Positions 24,164 through 33,691 are shown, counted from the first letter of the stretch. The stretch is DNA of 64,000 bases from an uncultured Eubacteriales bacterium (GCA_900545405.1 UQYT01000004.1:26813-90812); one strand, 5' to 3'. The notes: generated by a model from the sequence alone, not told the origin. Numbers and translations are program-made.

Positions 24164-25009
24164 TCAGGCTTTTTCCGCCGCCTCGCGCAGCGCCTCATAC
24201 CACTCGTCCGGCACGTTCAGCGCGCCGCGGCCGGTGCCGAGGCGGATGTCCGGCTTGTTCTCGCCGTGGAAGTCGCTGCCCCCGCTCGGCATCAGGCCGT
24301 ATTTCTCCGCCGCCGCGTCCGCCGTGCGCTCGTCCGCTGCGTCAAAGAGCGGATAGCGTGTCTCGATGGCCAGCAGGCCGCACTCCACCGCGCGCGGCAG
24401 AAAGCGCTCCAGCCCCGCGGCGTCCAGTTTGAGCAGCGGGTGCGCCAGCACCGGCACCGCGCCGATGCCGCGCAGCAGAGTTATGGCCTCAAAGGCGTCC
24501 GTGCGCTCCGGCGGCACGTAAAAACCCGCGCCGGGGGCCAGCAGCGTCTTGAACGCCTCGGTGATGGAGCTCACATAGCCCAGGCGCATCAGCTCCGCGG
24601 CAAAGTGCGCGCGGTTTATCGCCGCGTCCGGGTGCGCCGCCCTTATATCCGACAGATGCACCGGATACCCTGCGGCGTTCAGCCTCCGCTCCAGCGCGAG
24701 ATTGCTCTCCGCCTTGCTGCGGCGCATCCGCTCCGTGAGCGCCCGGACAGCGCCGTAACCGCTCTCGGGCACAAAGAGGCCCACGATGTGCAGCTCGGCG
24801 TCCTCGAACACCGTTGTGATCTCAGTCCCCGGCACGGCGGCGGTGCGTTTGCCCTCCGCGGCGCGCAGAAAGCGCGGCAGGCCGTCCACGTCGTTGTGGT
24901 CGCAGAGCGCCACGGCGGTGAGGCCCAGGGCCTCGGCGGCGGAGACTATCTCCTCCGGCGTGCAGGTGCCGTCCGAAAAGGTGGAATGTGTGTGCAGGTC
25001 GCAGCTCAT
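24164..25009 (-). CDS. PHP-domain phosphoesterase (RNase AM / nucleoside bisphosphatase-like)
   Basis: A 281-aa PHP-family metal-dependent phosphoesterase. The N-terminal motif CDLHTHSTFSDGT carries the first metal-binding His pair. ALCDHNDVDGL, PGTEITTVFEDAELHIVG, VPVLAHP and SGGSDFHGENKP supply the rest of the trinuclear metal site. The arrangement matches the YciV/RNase AM group, which trims 5' ends of small RNAs or hydrolyses 3',5'-bisphosphonucleotides. It starts 10 bases after the end of the YlmH-like gene on the same strand, and probably shares its transcript. Confidence 0.9.
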   Translation of the reverse strand: MSCDLHTHSTFSDGTCTPEEIVSAAEALGLTAVALCDHNDVDGLPRFLRAAEGKRTAAVPGTEITTVFEDAELHIVGLFVPESGYGAVRALTERMRRSKAESNLALERRLNAAGYPVHLSDIRAAHPDAAINRAHFAAELMRLGYVSSITEAFKTLLAPGAGFYVPPERTDAFEAITLLRGIGAVPVLAHPLLKLDAAGLERFLPRAVECGLLAIETRYPLFDAADERTADAAAEKYGLMPSGGSDFHGENKPDIRLGTGRGALNVPDEWYEALREAAEKA

Positions 25010-25019
25010 GGGCTCCCCC

Positions 25020-25751
25020 CTATCTTCCGTATATGCGCAGGCTCACACGCAGCCGGCCCTTGCGCGTCTCGCCCAGCGCGCCCTCGAAGCGGAAGCGCCC
25101 CAGGCCGCGCACGGACACCATGTCTCCCTCCTCGGGCCGCGAGGAGGCGGAGTGCGCCGGCAGGCCGTTCACGAACACGCGCTCGGCCTCGAAGAGCCTG
25201 GCGCTCTCGGCGCGGGAGAGGTTGAACGCCGCGGAGACCAGCGCGTCCAGTCGCTCCGACGCGGCGGTCAGCCTCGTCTCCTCCGGCGGGGCGGTGACGC
25301 TCTCGGGCAGGCTCTCCGCGCGCCTGACGCGGACGTTGGTGCGGCGCACCTGCGTGAGGCCGTCCTCGATGTGGCCCGCCACGCTCTCAAGGCAGAACAC
25401 ATACGCCCGGCCCTCCGCGAGCACGATGTCGCCAAGTACGCTCCGGCGCAGGCCGAGGCCCATGAGCGAGCCGAGGTAGTCCCGGTGCGTCAGCTCCTCG
25501 GCAAATTTCGGCGCGGCGGGCGCTATCTCGAGGCAGCAGATGGGCGCGCGCTCGCCGCCGAACACCGCCGCGCGGCGCTCCGCCTCGGAGTAGCCGCCGT
25601 CCAGCACGCAGGGCTCGGCAAGGTGCATGCGGCCGAGCTCCGTCTGCTCGCCGGGCGTGAGAAACTCCGAGAACGTGCATATTCCGCGGTCATAGGCGCG
25701 GCGCGAGAGCTCGGCAAGGCGCTTTTTTGTCAGTTCCAGTTCGTTATCCAA
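25020..25751 (-). CDS. ylmH: YlmH-like S4-domain RNA-binding protein
   Basis: A 243-aa protein of the YlmH family, which is linked to cell division and, in recent work, to rescue of stalled ribosomes. N-terminal RLAELSRRAYDRGICTFSEF and LTPGEQTEL, followed by the central LTHRDYLGSLMGLGLRRSVL and GDIVLAEGRAYVF, are diagnostic. The C-terminal S4 domain (SERLDALVSAAFNLSRAESA, VFVNGLPAHSAS) binds RNA. A TTG start at 25751 is chosen because GAGAGGAG precedes it by 8 bases. It lies outside the usual dcw/divIVA neighbourhood. Confidence 0.9.
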   Translation of the reverse strand: MDNELELTKKRLAELSRRAYDRGICTFSEFLTPGEQTELGRMHLAEPCVLDGGYSEAERRAAVFGGERAPICCLEIAPAAPKFAEELTHRDYLGSLMGLGLRRSVLGDIVLAEGRAYVFCLESVAGHIEDGLTQVRRTNVRVRRAESLPESVTAPPEETRLTAASERLDALVSAAFNLSRAESARLFEAERVFVNGLPAHSASSRPEEGDMVSVRGLGRFRFEGALGETRKGRLRVSLRIYGR

Positions 25752-25827
25752 GCTGTATGCTCCTCTCCCCCGCTCCCAAGTCATGCCGCGCCGGGGACGG
25801 GCGTAGGCTTTACGGGAGGCGAGGCTT

Positions 25828-27207
25828 TTGCAGGCTTTCATATCCGCCGCGTCGGCGGCGCTCTGGGGCGCGCCCATGGCGGCGCTGCTCGCGGGTGCGG
25901 GCATATTCCTGAGCGTCCGCTGCGGCTTTGTGCAGCTCCGGCACTTTCCGGAGGCGATGCGCCGGACGCTGGGCGGCGTTTTCTCGCGCGAAGGCACGGC
26001 CAAGGGCGCGGTGACGCCCGTGCAGGCCGTCTGCGCCGCGCTGGCGGGCACGGTCGGCACCGGCAACATCGCGGGCGTGGCTCTTGCGATAGCCCTCGGC
26101 GGGCCGGGCACGCTCTTCTGGCTCTGGCTGACGGCCATACTCGGCATGGCGACAAAGTTTGCCGAGGTAACGCTCGCCGTGCGCTTCCGCGAGCGCGGAG
26201 AGGACGGCCAGTGGCTCGGCGGGCCGATGTACACCATCAAGAACGGCCTCGGCGCGCGGTTCATGCCGCTGGCCAGGGCCTTTGCCCTCTTCGGGACTCT
26301 GGCGGCCTTCGGCATGGGCAGCGCCGTGCAGGGCGCGGAGATATCCGGCGCGGCACGCACGCTGGCGATGGAGCTGCTGCCCGGTCTGCCGGCCGAGCGG
26401 CGCATATTTGCCGTCACGGCCGGGGTGCTGGTGGCGCTCTTTGCGCTCTATGTCCTCTCCGGCGGCATGGGTCGGCTGGGGCGCGTCTGCGAGGCGCTGG
26501 TGCCGCTCATGGGGCTCATCTATATCCTCGCCTGCCTCGCCGTCATCGCGGCGAACGCGGGGAGGCTACCCGGTGTGCTGCGGGATATCCTCGTCAGCGC
26601 CTTCAGGCCCGAGGCGGTCTGCGGCGGCATAGGGCTGCGCGCGTGCATCGGCTGGGGCGTGCGCCGCGGCGTGTTCTCAAACGAGGCAGGGCTCGGCTCC
26701 GCGCCCATAGCCCACGCCTCCAGCAGCGAGACCGACCCGGTGAGGCAGGGCTTTTTCGGCATATTCGAGGTCTTTGCGGACACCATCATCGTATGCACGC
26801 TGACGGGCCTCGCGATACTCTGCTCCGGCGCCGCCATACCCTACGGCACTCCGGCCACGCTCTCGCTGTGCGTCTCGGCCTTTGCGGGCGTGTTCGGCGG
26901 GGCGGGCGCGGCGGCGATTCTCTCCGCGTGCATGCTGCTCTTTTCGCTCTCCTCGCTGCTGGGCTGGGGCATGTACGGGCAGCGCTGCTGCGGTTTTCTG
27001 CTCGGCGGGCGCTCGGCGCGGGGCTTTGTGCTGCTCTACGCCCTCACCGCCGTGCTGGGTGCGGCGGGGGCGCGGAGCATGATCTGGGAGATTGCCGATC
27101 TGCTCAACGCCCTAATGGCTCTGCCGAACCTCATCTCGCTCTTTCTGCTCTCCGGCGAGGCCGCGAGGCTCACGCGGGGATATTTCGCTCAGAGGCAGAG
27201 GGAATAG
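25828..27207 (+). CDS. Alanine/glycine:cation symporter (AGCS family)
   Basis: A 459-aa polytopic transporter that couples uptake of alanine or glycine to sodium. Characteristic motifs are ALAGTVGTGNIAGVALAI, GGPGTLFWLWLTAILGMATK, the GGPMYTIKNGLG loop, and RGVFSNEAGLGSAPIAHAS. About eleven membrane helices are predicted. The length is normal for the family. TTG start with GGGAGG 8 bases upstream. It is divergent from ylmH, and its last 19 bases overlap the convergent alcohol dehydrogenase gene. Confidence 0.95.
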   Translation: MQAFISAASAALWGAPMAALLAGAGIFLSVRCGFVQLRHFPEAMRRTLGGVFSREGTAKGAVTPVQAVCAALAGTVGTGNIAGVALAIALGGPGTLFWLWLTAILGMATKFAEVTLAVRFRERGEDGQWLGGPMYTIKNGLGARFMPLARAFALFGTLAAFGMGSAVQGAEISGAARTLAMELLPGLPAERRIFAVTAGVLVALFALYVLSGGMGRLGRVCEALVPLMGLIYILACLAVIAANAGRLPGVLRDILVSAFRPEAVCGGIGLRACIGWGVRRGVFSNEAGLGSAPIAHASSSETDPVRQGFFGIFEVFADTIIVCTLTGLAILCSGAAIPYGTPATLSLCVSAFAGVFGGAGAAAILSACMLLFSLSSLLGWGMYGQRCCGFLLGGRSARGFVLLYALTAVLGAAGARSMIWEIADLLNALMALPNLISLFLLSGEAARLTRGYFAQRQRE

Positions 27208-28346
27208 ATCTCGCGCACCTCGTCCAGGCCGAGGGGTATGACGCTCGGGAAGGTCTTTTTCCCGTCGTCCGTGCAGCGGCGGCTCATATACTCCGCGTCC
27301 TCCGCCGTGAGCCCGAAGTCCGAGAGGCGCTCAGGCATCCCGAGGCTGCGGAAAAACTCGCGCGTGGCCACTATGCCGCCCTCAACGGTGCGCTCGCCCC
27401 AGATCTTCTCCGCGTAGCGCTCCAGCCGCTCCGTGAACAGGCCGCGGCGGGCGAAGAACTCCAGATACGCCGGCCACACCACGGCCAGCCCCGCGCCGTG
27501 GGCGATGCGGTCGTCCAGCGCGCTCATCTCGTGCTCGAGTTTGTGCGCCCAGAGCCCGCAGGCCCGGCCCGCGCCAGTCAGCCCGTTGTGCGAGAGGCTG
27601 CCTGCCAGCATCAGCGTCGCGCGGGCCTCATAGTCCCCCGGCTCGGCCATCACCCGGCGTCCGGCGTCTATGACCGAGGTCAGCAGGCCCTCGGAGATGC
27701 GGTCGATGAGCTCGTTATCCGGGTTGGTGCACATGTAGCGCTCCATGGTGTGCATGAGTATGTCCACTATGCCGCAGGCCGTCTGGTATGGCGGGAGCGT
27801 CATTGTGAGCTCAGGGTCCATTATCGCGAAGAGCGGGCGGTTTTTCTCGCTGCTGAGGCCGCGCTTGACGCCGGTGGCCGTGTTCGTGAGCACGGCGCTG
27901 TCGCTGGTCTCGCTGCCGGTCGCGGCGATCGTAAGCACCACGCCTACGGGCAGGCTGTCCGTGGGCTCGGCGCGGTGTTCGGTGTAGTCCCAGGGGTCGC
28001 GTCCGGTGCGGACGCAGTGCGCGGCCATCTTGGCCGTATCGATGACGCTGCCGCCGCCGACGGCAAGCAGCAGGTCGCTCCCGCGCTCGCGTGCGAATCC
28101 GGCCATCCTGGCGCAGCATTCCGCGGTGGGGTTGGCCTGGATGCCGCCGAACTCGTCATACTCCACCCCGGCCGCGTCCAGCGACGTCTTTATGCGCTCC
28201 AGCAGCCCCGAGCGCACCGCGCTGCCGCCGCCGTAGCAGATGAGCGCCCGCCTGAACCCGCGCCCCGCCGCGATCTCCCCCACCCTGCCGCACTGCCCGC
28301 GTCCAAAGTAGAGCTTGGTGGGTATATAAAGTTCAAAATTGAGCAT
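27189..28346 (-). CDS. Iron-containing alcohol dehydrogenase (butanol dehydrogenase-like)
   Basis: A 385-aa group III alcohol dehydrogenase, which reduces short-chain aldehydes with NAD(P)H. The NAD(P) motif is AVGGGSVIDTAKM. Candidate iron ligands are the Asp and His of IVDILMHTMERY, then the His residues in HKLEHEM and DRIAHGAGLAVVWP. Length and layout match BdhA/YqhD-type enzymes. AGAGGTGAA precedes the ATG. It faces the CoA-transferase gene divergently, which may reflect a shared fermentation role (alcohol versus butyrate), but they are not in one transcript. Confidence 0.93.
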   Translation of the reverse strand: MLNFELYIPTKLYFGRGQCGRVGEIAAGRGFRRALICYGGGSAVRSGLLERIKTSLDAAGVEYDEFGGIQANPTAECCARMAGFARERGSDLLLAVGGGSVIDTAKMAAHCVRTGRDPWDYTEHRAEPTDSLPVGVVLTIAATGSETSDSAVLTNTATGVKRGLSSEKNRPLFAIMDPELTMTLPPYQTACGIVDILMHTMERYMCTNPDNELIDRISEGLLTSVIDAGRRVMAEPGDYEARATLMLAGSLSHNGLTGAGRACGLWAHKLEHEMSALDDRIAHGAGLAVVWPAYLEFFARRGLFTERLERYAEKIWGERTVEGGIVATREFFRSLGMPERLSDFGLTAEDAEYMSRRCTDDGKKTFPSVIPLGLDEVREIYSLCL

Positions 28347-28365
28347 TTATTTCACCTCTGACCTG

Positions 28366-28394
28366 ATTATATCGCAAACCGGCCCATGTTTAAA
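28366..28394 (-). promoter_or_regulatory. Promoter for alcohol dehydrogenase
   Basis: On the minus strand, TTTAAA, 17 bases and consensus TATAAT, 20 bases upstream of the start. Confidence 0.6.
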
Positions 28395-28409
28395 GCGTTT
28401 TCCCAAAAC

Positions 28410-28437
28410 AAAAGGCGACGCCGCAGCGCCGCCTTTT
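28410..28437. terminator. Hairpin with T-runs in divergent region
   Basis: An 11-bp stem with one mismatch (AAAAGGCGACG / CGCCGCCTTTT) and a 6-base loop, with U-runs on both strands. It sits between divergent promoters, with no upstream gene to terminate, so it may insulate them. Confidence 0.5.
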
Positions 28438-28482
28438 TACTGTTATATGGCGTGTCCAACTGTTTTTATCTGCATCATGCCC

Positions 28483-28511
28483 TTGCCTTTGGGGCGGTTT
28501 CATGCGATAAT
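28483..28511 (+). promoter_or_regulatory. Promoter for CoA-transferase
   Basis: TTGCCT, 17 bases and GATAAT, ending 40 bases before the ATG. Confidence 0.6.
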
Positions 28512-28551
28512 AAGGTGAAGTACGATTAAATCAACATACGGAGGATGAGAT

Positions 28552-29886
28552 ATGGACTTCATAAGCGAATACAAATCCAAGCTCGGCACGCCCGAGGATG
28601 CTGCTAAGCTCGTCAAGAGCGGCGACTGGGTCGAATACGGCAACGGCACCACCTTTGCCGTGGAGTGCGACAAGGCCCTGGCGAAGCGGCGCGACGAGCT
28701 CTTTGACGTCAAGTTCCGCGGTCAGATCATGTACGGCCCCATCGAGGTCGCCGAGTGCGACCCCAGCGGCGAGCACTTCTGCTACAACGCCTGGCACTGC
28801 TCCGGCTACGAGCGCAAGCTGCTCGACAAGGGTCAGGCCTACTTCTCCCCCATGATCTTCCGCAACCTGGCCTGGTATCATAGAGAATTCCTGCACGTCA
28901 ACGTGGCCTATGTCTGCGCCACGCCGATGGACAAGCACGGCTATTTCAACTTCTCCCTCTCCGCCGGCACGGCGCTGGACATGATAGGCCGCGCGGACGC
29001 CATAGTCATCGAGGTCAACGACAAGCTGCCGAAGATCTACGGCGCATACAACGAGTCCATCCACATCTCCGACGTCACCATGGTCGTCGAGTGCGAGCAC
29101 GGCCCGGCGCCCACCGTCCCGGCCAAGAAGCCCTCGCCCGAGGACATCCAGATCGCGCAGAACATCATCCCCTACCTCGTCGACGGCGCGACTCTCCAGC
29201 TCGGCATCGGCGGCACGCCCGACGCGCTGGGCTCCATCATCGCGCAGAGCGACCTCAAGGACCTCGGCATGCACACCGAGCTCTGCACCGACGGCTTCCT
29301 GGACCTTTACAAGGCCGGAAAGCTCACCAACAAGCGCAAGAACATCTTCCCCGGCAAGGGCGTGCTCGGTCTCGCGACCGGCTCCCAGGCGCTATATGAC
29401 TGGCTGGACGAGAACCCCGGCGTCATCGCGCTGCCCATAGCCTATGTCAACGACCCCGCCGTCATCGCATCCATGGACAACTTCATCTCCCTCAACAGCT
29501 GCGTCTCCATCGACCTCTACGGCCAGATAAACTCCGAGAGCGCCGGTCTCCGCCACATCTCCGGCACCGGCGGCCAGGTGGACTTCCTCACCGGCGCGGC
29601 CATGTCCAAGGGCGGCAAGAGCTTCATCTGCGTGGCCTCCTCCCGCGTCGGCAAGGACGGCGTGCGCACCTCCAACATCGTGCCGCACTTCAACGGAGAG
29701 ATCGTCACATCCCCGCGCAGCCAGGCCTATTACGTCGCCACCGAGCAGGGCGTTGCGAACCTCGCGGGCCGCACCACCTGGGAGCGGGCCGAGAGCCTCG
29801 TCTCCCTCGCCCACCCCGATTTCCGCGACGAGCTCATCAAGGCCGCCGAGGAGCAGAAGATCTGGAGAAGGTCCAACAAGCGGTAA
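28552..29886 (+). CDS. Butyryl-CoA:acetate / 4-hydroxybutyrate-type CoA-transferase
   Basis: A 444-aa family I CoA-transferase (acetyl-CoA hydrolase/transferase fold). [11 protein letters not shown] and [11 protein letters not shown] start the protein as in Clostridial enzymes. The second domain has [20 protein letters not shown] and the motif [11 protein letters not shown] with the catalytic Glu. A late [20 protein letters not shown] loop and [20 protein letters not shown] also match. It moves CoA from a short acyl-CoA to acetate, the last step of butyrate formation in gut butyrate producers, or to 4-hydroxybutyrate. Sequence reading alone does not separate these. GGAGG precedes the ATG. Confidence 0.9.
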   Translation: MDFISEYKSKLGTPEDAAKLVKSGDWVEYGNGTTFAVECDKALAKRRDELFDVKFRGQIMYGPIEVAECDPSGEHFCYNAWHCSGYERKLLDKGQAYFSPMIFRNLAWYHREFLHVNVAYVCATPMDKHGYFNFSLSAGTALDMIGRADAIVIEVNDKLPKIYGAYNESIHISDVTMVVECEHGPAPTVPAKKPSPEDIQIAQNIIPYLVDGATLQLGIGGTPDALGSIIAQSDLKDLGMHTELCTDGFLDLYKAGKLTNKRKNIFPGKGVLGLATGSQALYDWLDENPGVIALPIAYVNDPAVIASMDNFISLNSCVSIDLYGQINSESAGLRHISGTGGQVDFLTGAAMSKGGKSFICVASSRVGKDGVRTSNIVPHFNGEIVTSPRSQAYYVATEQGVANLAGRTTWERAESLVSLAHPDFRDELIKAAEEQKIWRRSNKR

Positions 29887-29903
29887 ACCGAATATGCACG
29901 ACA

Positions 29904-29931
29904 AAAGGGGGCTCCTCTCGGAGCCCCCTTT
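29904..29931. terminator. Terminator after CoA-transferase
   Basis: A 12-bp perfect stem AAAGGGGGCTCC / GGAGCCCCCTTT with a TCTC loop and TT after it. It also faces the convergent xdhC gene. Confidence 0.9.
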
Positions 29932-29943
29932 TTGCGTCTTATT

Positions 29944-30432
29944 TCACTTGCCCAGGCTCTCATCCAGCGCGCGGCGGACGGCCCGGAAGATGTTCTCATA
30001 GCCCGTGCAGCGGCACAGGTGACCGGCCAGCTGCTTTCGCAGCTCCTCGTCCGTGAGGTCGCGGCCCCGGTTTATCAGCGCCTGCGCCGACAGTATGAGG
30101 CCCGGCGTGCAGAAGCCGCACTGTATCGCGGCCTCCTCCACAAAAGCCTGCTGCAGGGGCGAGAGGCTGCCGTCCGGGTTCGTCAGGCCGTCCACGGTGA
30201 GGATGTCCTTCCCGTCCGCCCAGGCGGCGAGGTAGATGCAGGAGTTGTACGGTTCCCCGTCAATGAGCACCGTGCAGGCCCCGCACTCACCCACGTTGCA
30301 GCCGCTCTTGACCGAGGTGAGCGAGAAGTCGTCCCGCAAGAGGTCGGTCAGCGAGGCGCGGATGTCCACCATCTTATCCACCGCTCTGCCGTTTATCGTA
30401 CAGCGTATGTGCTTATACTGCCGCTCTGTCAT
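29944..30432 (-). CDS. xdhC: Xanthine dehydrogenase-type [2Fe-2S] subunit
   Basis: A 162-aa iron-sulfur subunit of a three-part molybdenum hydroxylase. The plant-type cluster motif is GCNVGECGACTVLIDG and the second cluster uses QCGFCTPGLI with HLCRCTGYENI. The start codon overlaps the stop of the FAD-subunit gene (ATGA), so ATG 30432 is chosen over an upstream frame extension. It takes electrons from the molybdenum site and passes them to the FAD subunit. It is the last gene of the xdhA-xdhB-xdhC set. Confidence 0.95.
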   Translation of the reverse strand: MTERQYKHIRCTINGRAVDKMVDIRASLTDLLRDDFSLTSVKSGCNVGECGACTVLIDGEPYNSCIYLAAWADGKDILTVDGLTNPDGSLSPLQQAFVEEAAIQCGFCTPGLILSAQALINRGRDLTDEELRKQLAGHLCRCTGYENIFRAVRRALDESLGK

Positions 30433-31310
30433 ATCGCGCCTCCCGCTCTCTCCACGCTCTCGCGCAGGGCCCTGTATGCGCACTCCTCCGCTATGTGCTG
30501 CCTGAACGCCTTACTGGCGCGCCAGGAGTCGCGCGGGTTTATCTCCGCCACCGCGGCCCTGGCAAAGGCGCGGGCCGTCTCGTCCGTGCAGGGGGCGCCG
30601 GCGAAGGCGGCCTCCGCCTCCGGGCAGCGGCAGGGCACCGGCCCGGCCACGCCGTAGGCTATGCGCACGCGCTCGATGCTCCCGCGGTCCGGCGCGAGGC
30701 GGACGTTCACGGAGCAGCCCAGCGTCGCGATGTCCAGCGCCGTGCGCATGGAGTATTTGATGTAGCGCCCAGACGTGCGCTCCCAGCTCTCGCGCGGGAT
30801 GTATATGCCGGTCAGCAGCTCGCCGGGGCGCACGCCGGTGCGGCCGGGGCCGAGGTAGAAGTCCGCTATCGCGATCCGCCGCGCGCCCTCCGTGCCGGTC
30901 AGCTCGACCTCGGCGTCGAAGGCGAAGAGGGTCGGGGCGGTGTCAGCGGAGGTGACGCCGTTGCAGATGTTGCCGCCGACGGTGCCAATGTTGCGTATCT
31001 GCGGGCTGCCCACCTCGTCCGCCGCCTGGCCCAGCGTGGGGACGTGCTCGCGGATGAGCGCGTCGGCCGTGAGCTCGGAGAAGGTGGTCAGCGGGCCGAT
31101 TTTGAGCGTCCCGGCGGCGTCCATGCTCACGCCGCTGAGAGGCGCGATGTCGCGGATGGAGATGAGCTCCGCGCCGGGCATTTTGCCCTCGCGCAGCTTT
31201 ATGAGCACGTCCGAGCCGCCCGCGATGACGACGGCCTCGGGGTGCGCGAGCCTCAGCTCCACCGCCTCGGCGACGGTGCGGGCCTCGTACAGCGCTTTTA
31301 TGTCATACAT
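30429..31310 (-). CDS. xdhB: Xanthine dehydrogenase-type FAD-binding subunit
   Basis: A 293-aa FAD subunit. The N-terminal VVIAGGSDVLIKLREGKMPG and the IRNIGTVGGNICNGVTSADT motif bind FAD in this family. Its C-terminal CO dehydrogenase-type domain contains the LGCSVNVRLA strand. The start overlaps the end of xdhA by 8 bases, and its stop overlaps the xdhC start. It passes electrons to NAD+ or another acceptor. Confidence 0.95.
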   Translation of the reverse strand: MYDIKALYEARTVAEAVELRLAHPEAVVIAGGSDVLIKLREGKMPGAELISIRDIAPLSGVSMDAAGTLKIGPLTTFSELTADALIREHVPTLGQAADEVGSPQIRNIGTVGGNICNGVTSADTAPTLFAFDAEVELTGTEGARRIAIADFYLGPGRTGVRPGELLTGIYIPRESWERTSGRYIKYSMRTALDIATLGCSVNVRLAPDRGSIERVRIAYGVAGPVPCRCPEAEAAFAGAPCTDETARAFARAAVAEINPRDSWRASKAFRQHIAEECAYRALRESVERAGGAI

Positions 31311-33594
31311 CCGCCTCGCCTCCTTCCTGGGCGCGGAAGAGCGCCTCGGGCGTTATGGGTATCGCGTTGAAGGCTATGCCCGTGGCCTGCATGACGGCGT
31401 TGCGTATCGCCGGTGCGGGCGGGCAGGCCGGGGGCTCGCCGAGGGCCTTGGTACCGAAGGGGCTGGTGGGCTCGGCGTTTTCGAGGAACAGCGCCTCGAG
31501 CCTCGGGTGGTCCGTGAAGGTCTGTATCTTGTAGTCGAGCAGGTTGCCGTTGAGCGGCCTGCCGGTCTTTTCGTCGAAGAGCAGCTTCTCAGCGAGGGCG
31601 TAGCCGAGGCCCATCGACATGCCGCCGTGCACCTGGGCCTCCGCGAGCTGGGGGTTCACAAGCTTGCCGCAGTCGTGGACGTTCATGAGGCGCAGGACCT
31701 TTATCTTGCACAGGCTCATGTCCACTTCGACCTCCGCAAAGGAGCAGCCGAAGGAGTAGGCGTTGGACTTTATCTGCGCCGTGGCCTCGGCGGTGATGTG
31801 GCGGCTGTCCTCCATCGAATAGAGCGCCTCCGTAGCGAGCTCGGCGAGGCTCATGAGCTGCTCGCCGTCCGTCGTGCGGACGATGCGGCCCTCGCGCAGG
31901 TCGAGGTTCGACACCGGCATCCGCGTGAGCTTGTGGGCGTAGTCGAGTATCTTCTCCCTGAGCAGCGCGCCGGTCTTGCTGATGGCAAAGCCGCCGACGT
32001 AGGTCTGGCGCGAGGCGTAGGCACCGCTGCCGTATGGCGTCACGTCCGTGTCCTGGGTCGAGACGACGTGCACGCTCCCCACCGGGATGCCGACGGCGTC
32101 CGCGGTCATCTGCGCATAGGCCGTGTCGCAGCCCTGGCCTATCTCCGTCTCGCCTGTCTGCACCTGCACGGAGCCGTCCTGGTTTAGCACCATGCGGCAG
32201 GAGGAGCTCTCCAGCGAAATGGGCCACACGCCGGTGTTGTACCAATATAGCGCCATGCCCACGCCGCGGCGGATATTGCCCGTCTGGGGCTTGGAATACT
32301 CCGCATACAGCCGCTCGAAATCCGTGGCTTTCGCACCCGCCTCCATGCAGGCTCGGAAGCTGTCGCTCCAGTTCACGTTCTTGGAATACTCGTCCCGGTA
32401 GCCCTTCGGCATGGCTATCTTGCGGCGCAGCTCGATGGGGCTCATGCCGAGCGCCTTGGCCACGTCGTCTATGTGCGCCTCGCCCGCGAAGGTGGCCTGG
32501 GGTATGCCGTAGCCGCGCATCGCGCCCGCGGGCGGGAGGTTGGTGTAGGCCGTCCAGGCGTCGCACTCCAGGTTCTCGCAGGGGTAGATCTGCGGGAAGG
32601 AGTTCATGCCCTTGGCGCAGATGCCGTGGCCGTGTGAGGCGTAACCGCCCTGATTCGACCAGCACTCGAGCTTGCGCGCGGCGAAGGTGCCGTCAGGCCG
32701 CACCCAGGAAATAATGTGGCTGCGTATGGCGTGGCGGACGCGGTTGCAGGTGAAGGTCTCCTCCCTGCTGCACTCGATCTTGACGGTACGGCCGCCGAGC
32801 TGGGTCGTCAGCCAGGCGCAGAGCGGCTCATAGAGCGCGTCCTGCTTGTTGCCGAAGCCGCCGCCTATGTAGGGCTTTATGATGCGCACCTCGCCCCAGG
32901 GTATGCCCAGCGCCTGGCCGACGATGCGGCGCACGATGTGCGGTATCTGAGTCGAAGTGACCACCACCACGCGGCCGTTCTCCATATAAGCCCAGCTGTT
33001 GTGGTTCTCGATGTGGCAGTGCTGGACGGTGGGCGTGTCGTACCAGCCCTCGACCTTGATGAGCCCCGGCTCCTTGATGGCCTCGGCGTAATTGCCAGTG
33101 CGGATGCTGCTGTGGCCGAGGACGTTGTGCTCAAAGCCCTCGTGCAGCTGCGGCGCGCCCTCGCGCATCGCCTCCTGCACGTCGAGGACGAAGGGCAGCT
33201 CCTCATACTCCACCTCTATCTCCCGCAGCGCCTTTTTCGCCGCGAGCTCGTCCGTGGCGACGACGACCGCCACGTCGTCGCCCCAGAAGCGGACGTGGTC
33301 GGTGAGCAGCAGCCGGTCGGCTATGTCCTGGTGGTCGATGTCCGTCGACCATGGGTGGCCGGCGGTGGGAAAGTAGTTCTTCGGTACGTCAAAGCAGGTG
33401 AAAACGGCCTCGACCCCCTCGACTTTGAGGGCGGCCTCGGTGTTTATGCTCTTCACCAGCGCGTGGGCGTGCGGCGCGTGCAGCACCTTGGCCACAAGCG
33501 CGTTTTTGCCGCAGAGGTCGGCGGTGTACTTGGCCCGGCCCGCCGCCTTGTCGGGGGCGTCCACCCGGGGTACACGTTTTCCTACGTAGCTCAT
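31303..33594 (-). CDS. xdhA: Xanthine dehydrogenase-type molybdenum subunit
   Basis: A 763-aa molybdopterin subunit. GGGFGNKQDALYEP and LPPAGAMRGYGIPQ match the Mo-pterin loops, TGETEIGQGCDTA the family's GQG motif, and GTKALGEPPACP carries the active-site Glu that activates the water ligand. Substrate is probably a purine or N-heterocycle, but other members act on aldehydes or nicotinate. It is the first gene of a three-gene operon with tightly overlapping ends. Divergent mocA, which makes the cytosine form of the cofactor, supports use of a dinucleotide cofactor. Confidence 0.92.
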   Translation of the reverse strand: MSYVGKRVPRVDAPDKAAGRAKYTADLCGKNALVAKVLHAPHAHALVKSINTEAALKVEGVEAVFTCFDVPKNYFPTAGHPWSTDIDHQDIADRLLLTDHVRFWGDDVAVVVATDELAAKKALREIEVEYEELPFVLDVQEAMREGAPQLHEGFEHNVLGHSSIRTGNYAEAIKEPGLIKVEGWYDTPTVQHCHIENHNSWAYMENGRVVVVTSTQIPHIVRRIVGQALGIPWGEVRIIKPYIGGGFGNKQDALYEPLCAWLTTQLGGRTVKIECSREETFTCNRVRHAIRSHIISWVRPDGTFAARKLECWSNQGGYASHGHGICAKGMNSFPQIYPCENLECDAWTAYTNLPPAGAMRGYGIPQATFAGEAHIDDVAKALGMSPIELRRKIAMPKGYRDEYSKNVNWSDSFRACMEAGAKATDFERLYAEYSKPQTGNIRRGVGMALYWYNTGVWPISLESSSCRMVLNQDGSVQVQTGETEIGQGCDTAYAQMTADAVGIPVGSVHVVSTQDTDVTPYGSGAYASRQTYVGGFAISKTGALLREKILDYAHKLTRMPVSNLDLREGRIVRTTDGEQLMSLAELATEALYSMEDSRHITAEATAQIKSNAYSFGCSFAEVEVDMSLCKIKVLRLMNVHDCGKLVNPQLAEAQVHGGMSMGLGYALAEKLLFDEKTGRPLNGNLLDYKIQTFTDHPRLEALFLENAEPTSPFGTKALGEPPACPPAPAIRNAVMQATGIAFNAIPITPEALFRAQEGGEADV

Positions 33595-33618
33595 ACTGCG
33601 CCTCCCTTCTTTCCCCTT

Positions 33619-33647
33619 ATTATAGACGCAGTGCGGCCGCTGCGCAA
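33619..33647 (-). promoter_or_regulatory. Promoter for xdhABC
   Basis: On the minus strand, TTGCGC, 17 bases and TATAAT, about 25 bases upstream of the xdhA start. Confidence 0.6.
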
Positions 33648-33661
33648 GTCATTTGCAACCC

Positions 33662-33691
33662 TTGACTCGGCGCTGCCATGCGGCATATACT
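33662..33691 (+). promoter_or_regulatory. Promoter for mocA
   Basis: TTGACT, an 18-base spacer and TATACT. It is back-to-back with the xdhABC promoter. Confidence 0.6.

Noticed and set aside
25752..26417. A long N-terminal extension of the YlmH frame
   Set aside because: It runs antisense through the alanine symporter gene, and a TTG with a ribosome site at 25751 gives the normal family length.
24786..28361. An 1191-codon plus-strand open frame
   Set aside because: It spans several well-supported genes on both strands and has no domain; a chance result of high GC.
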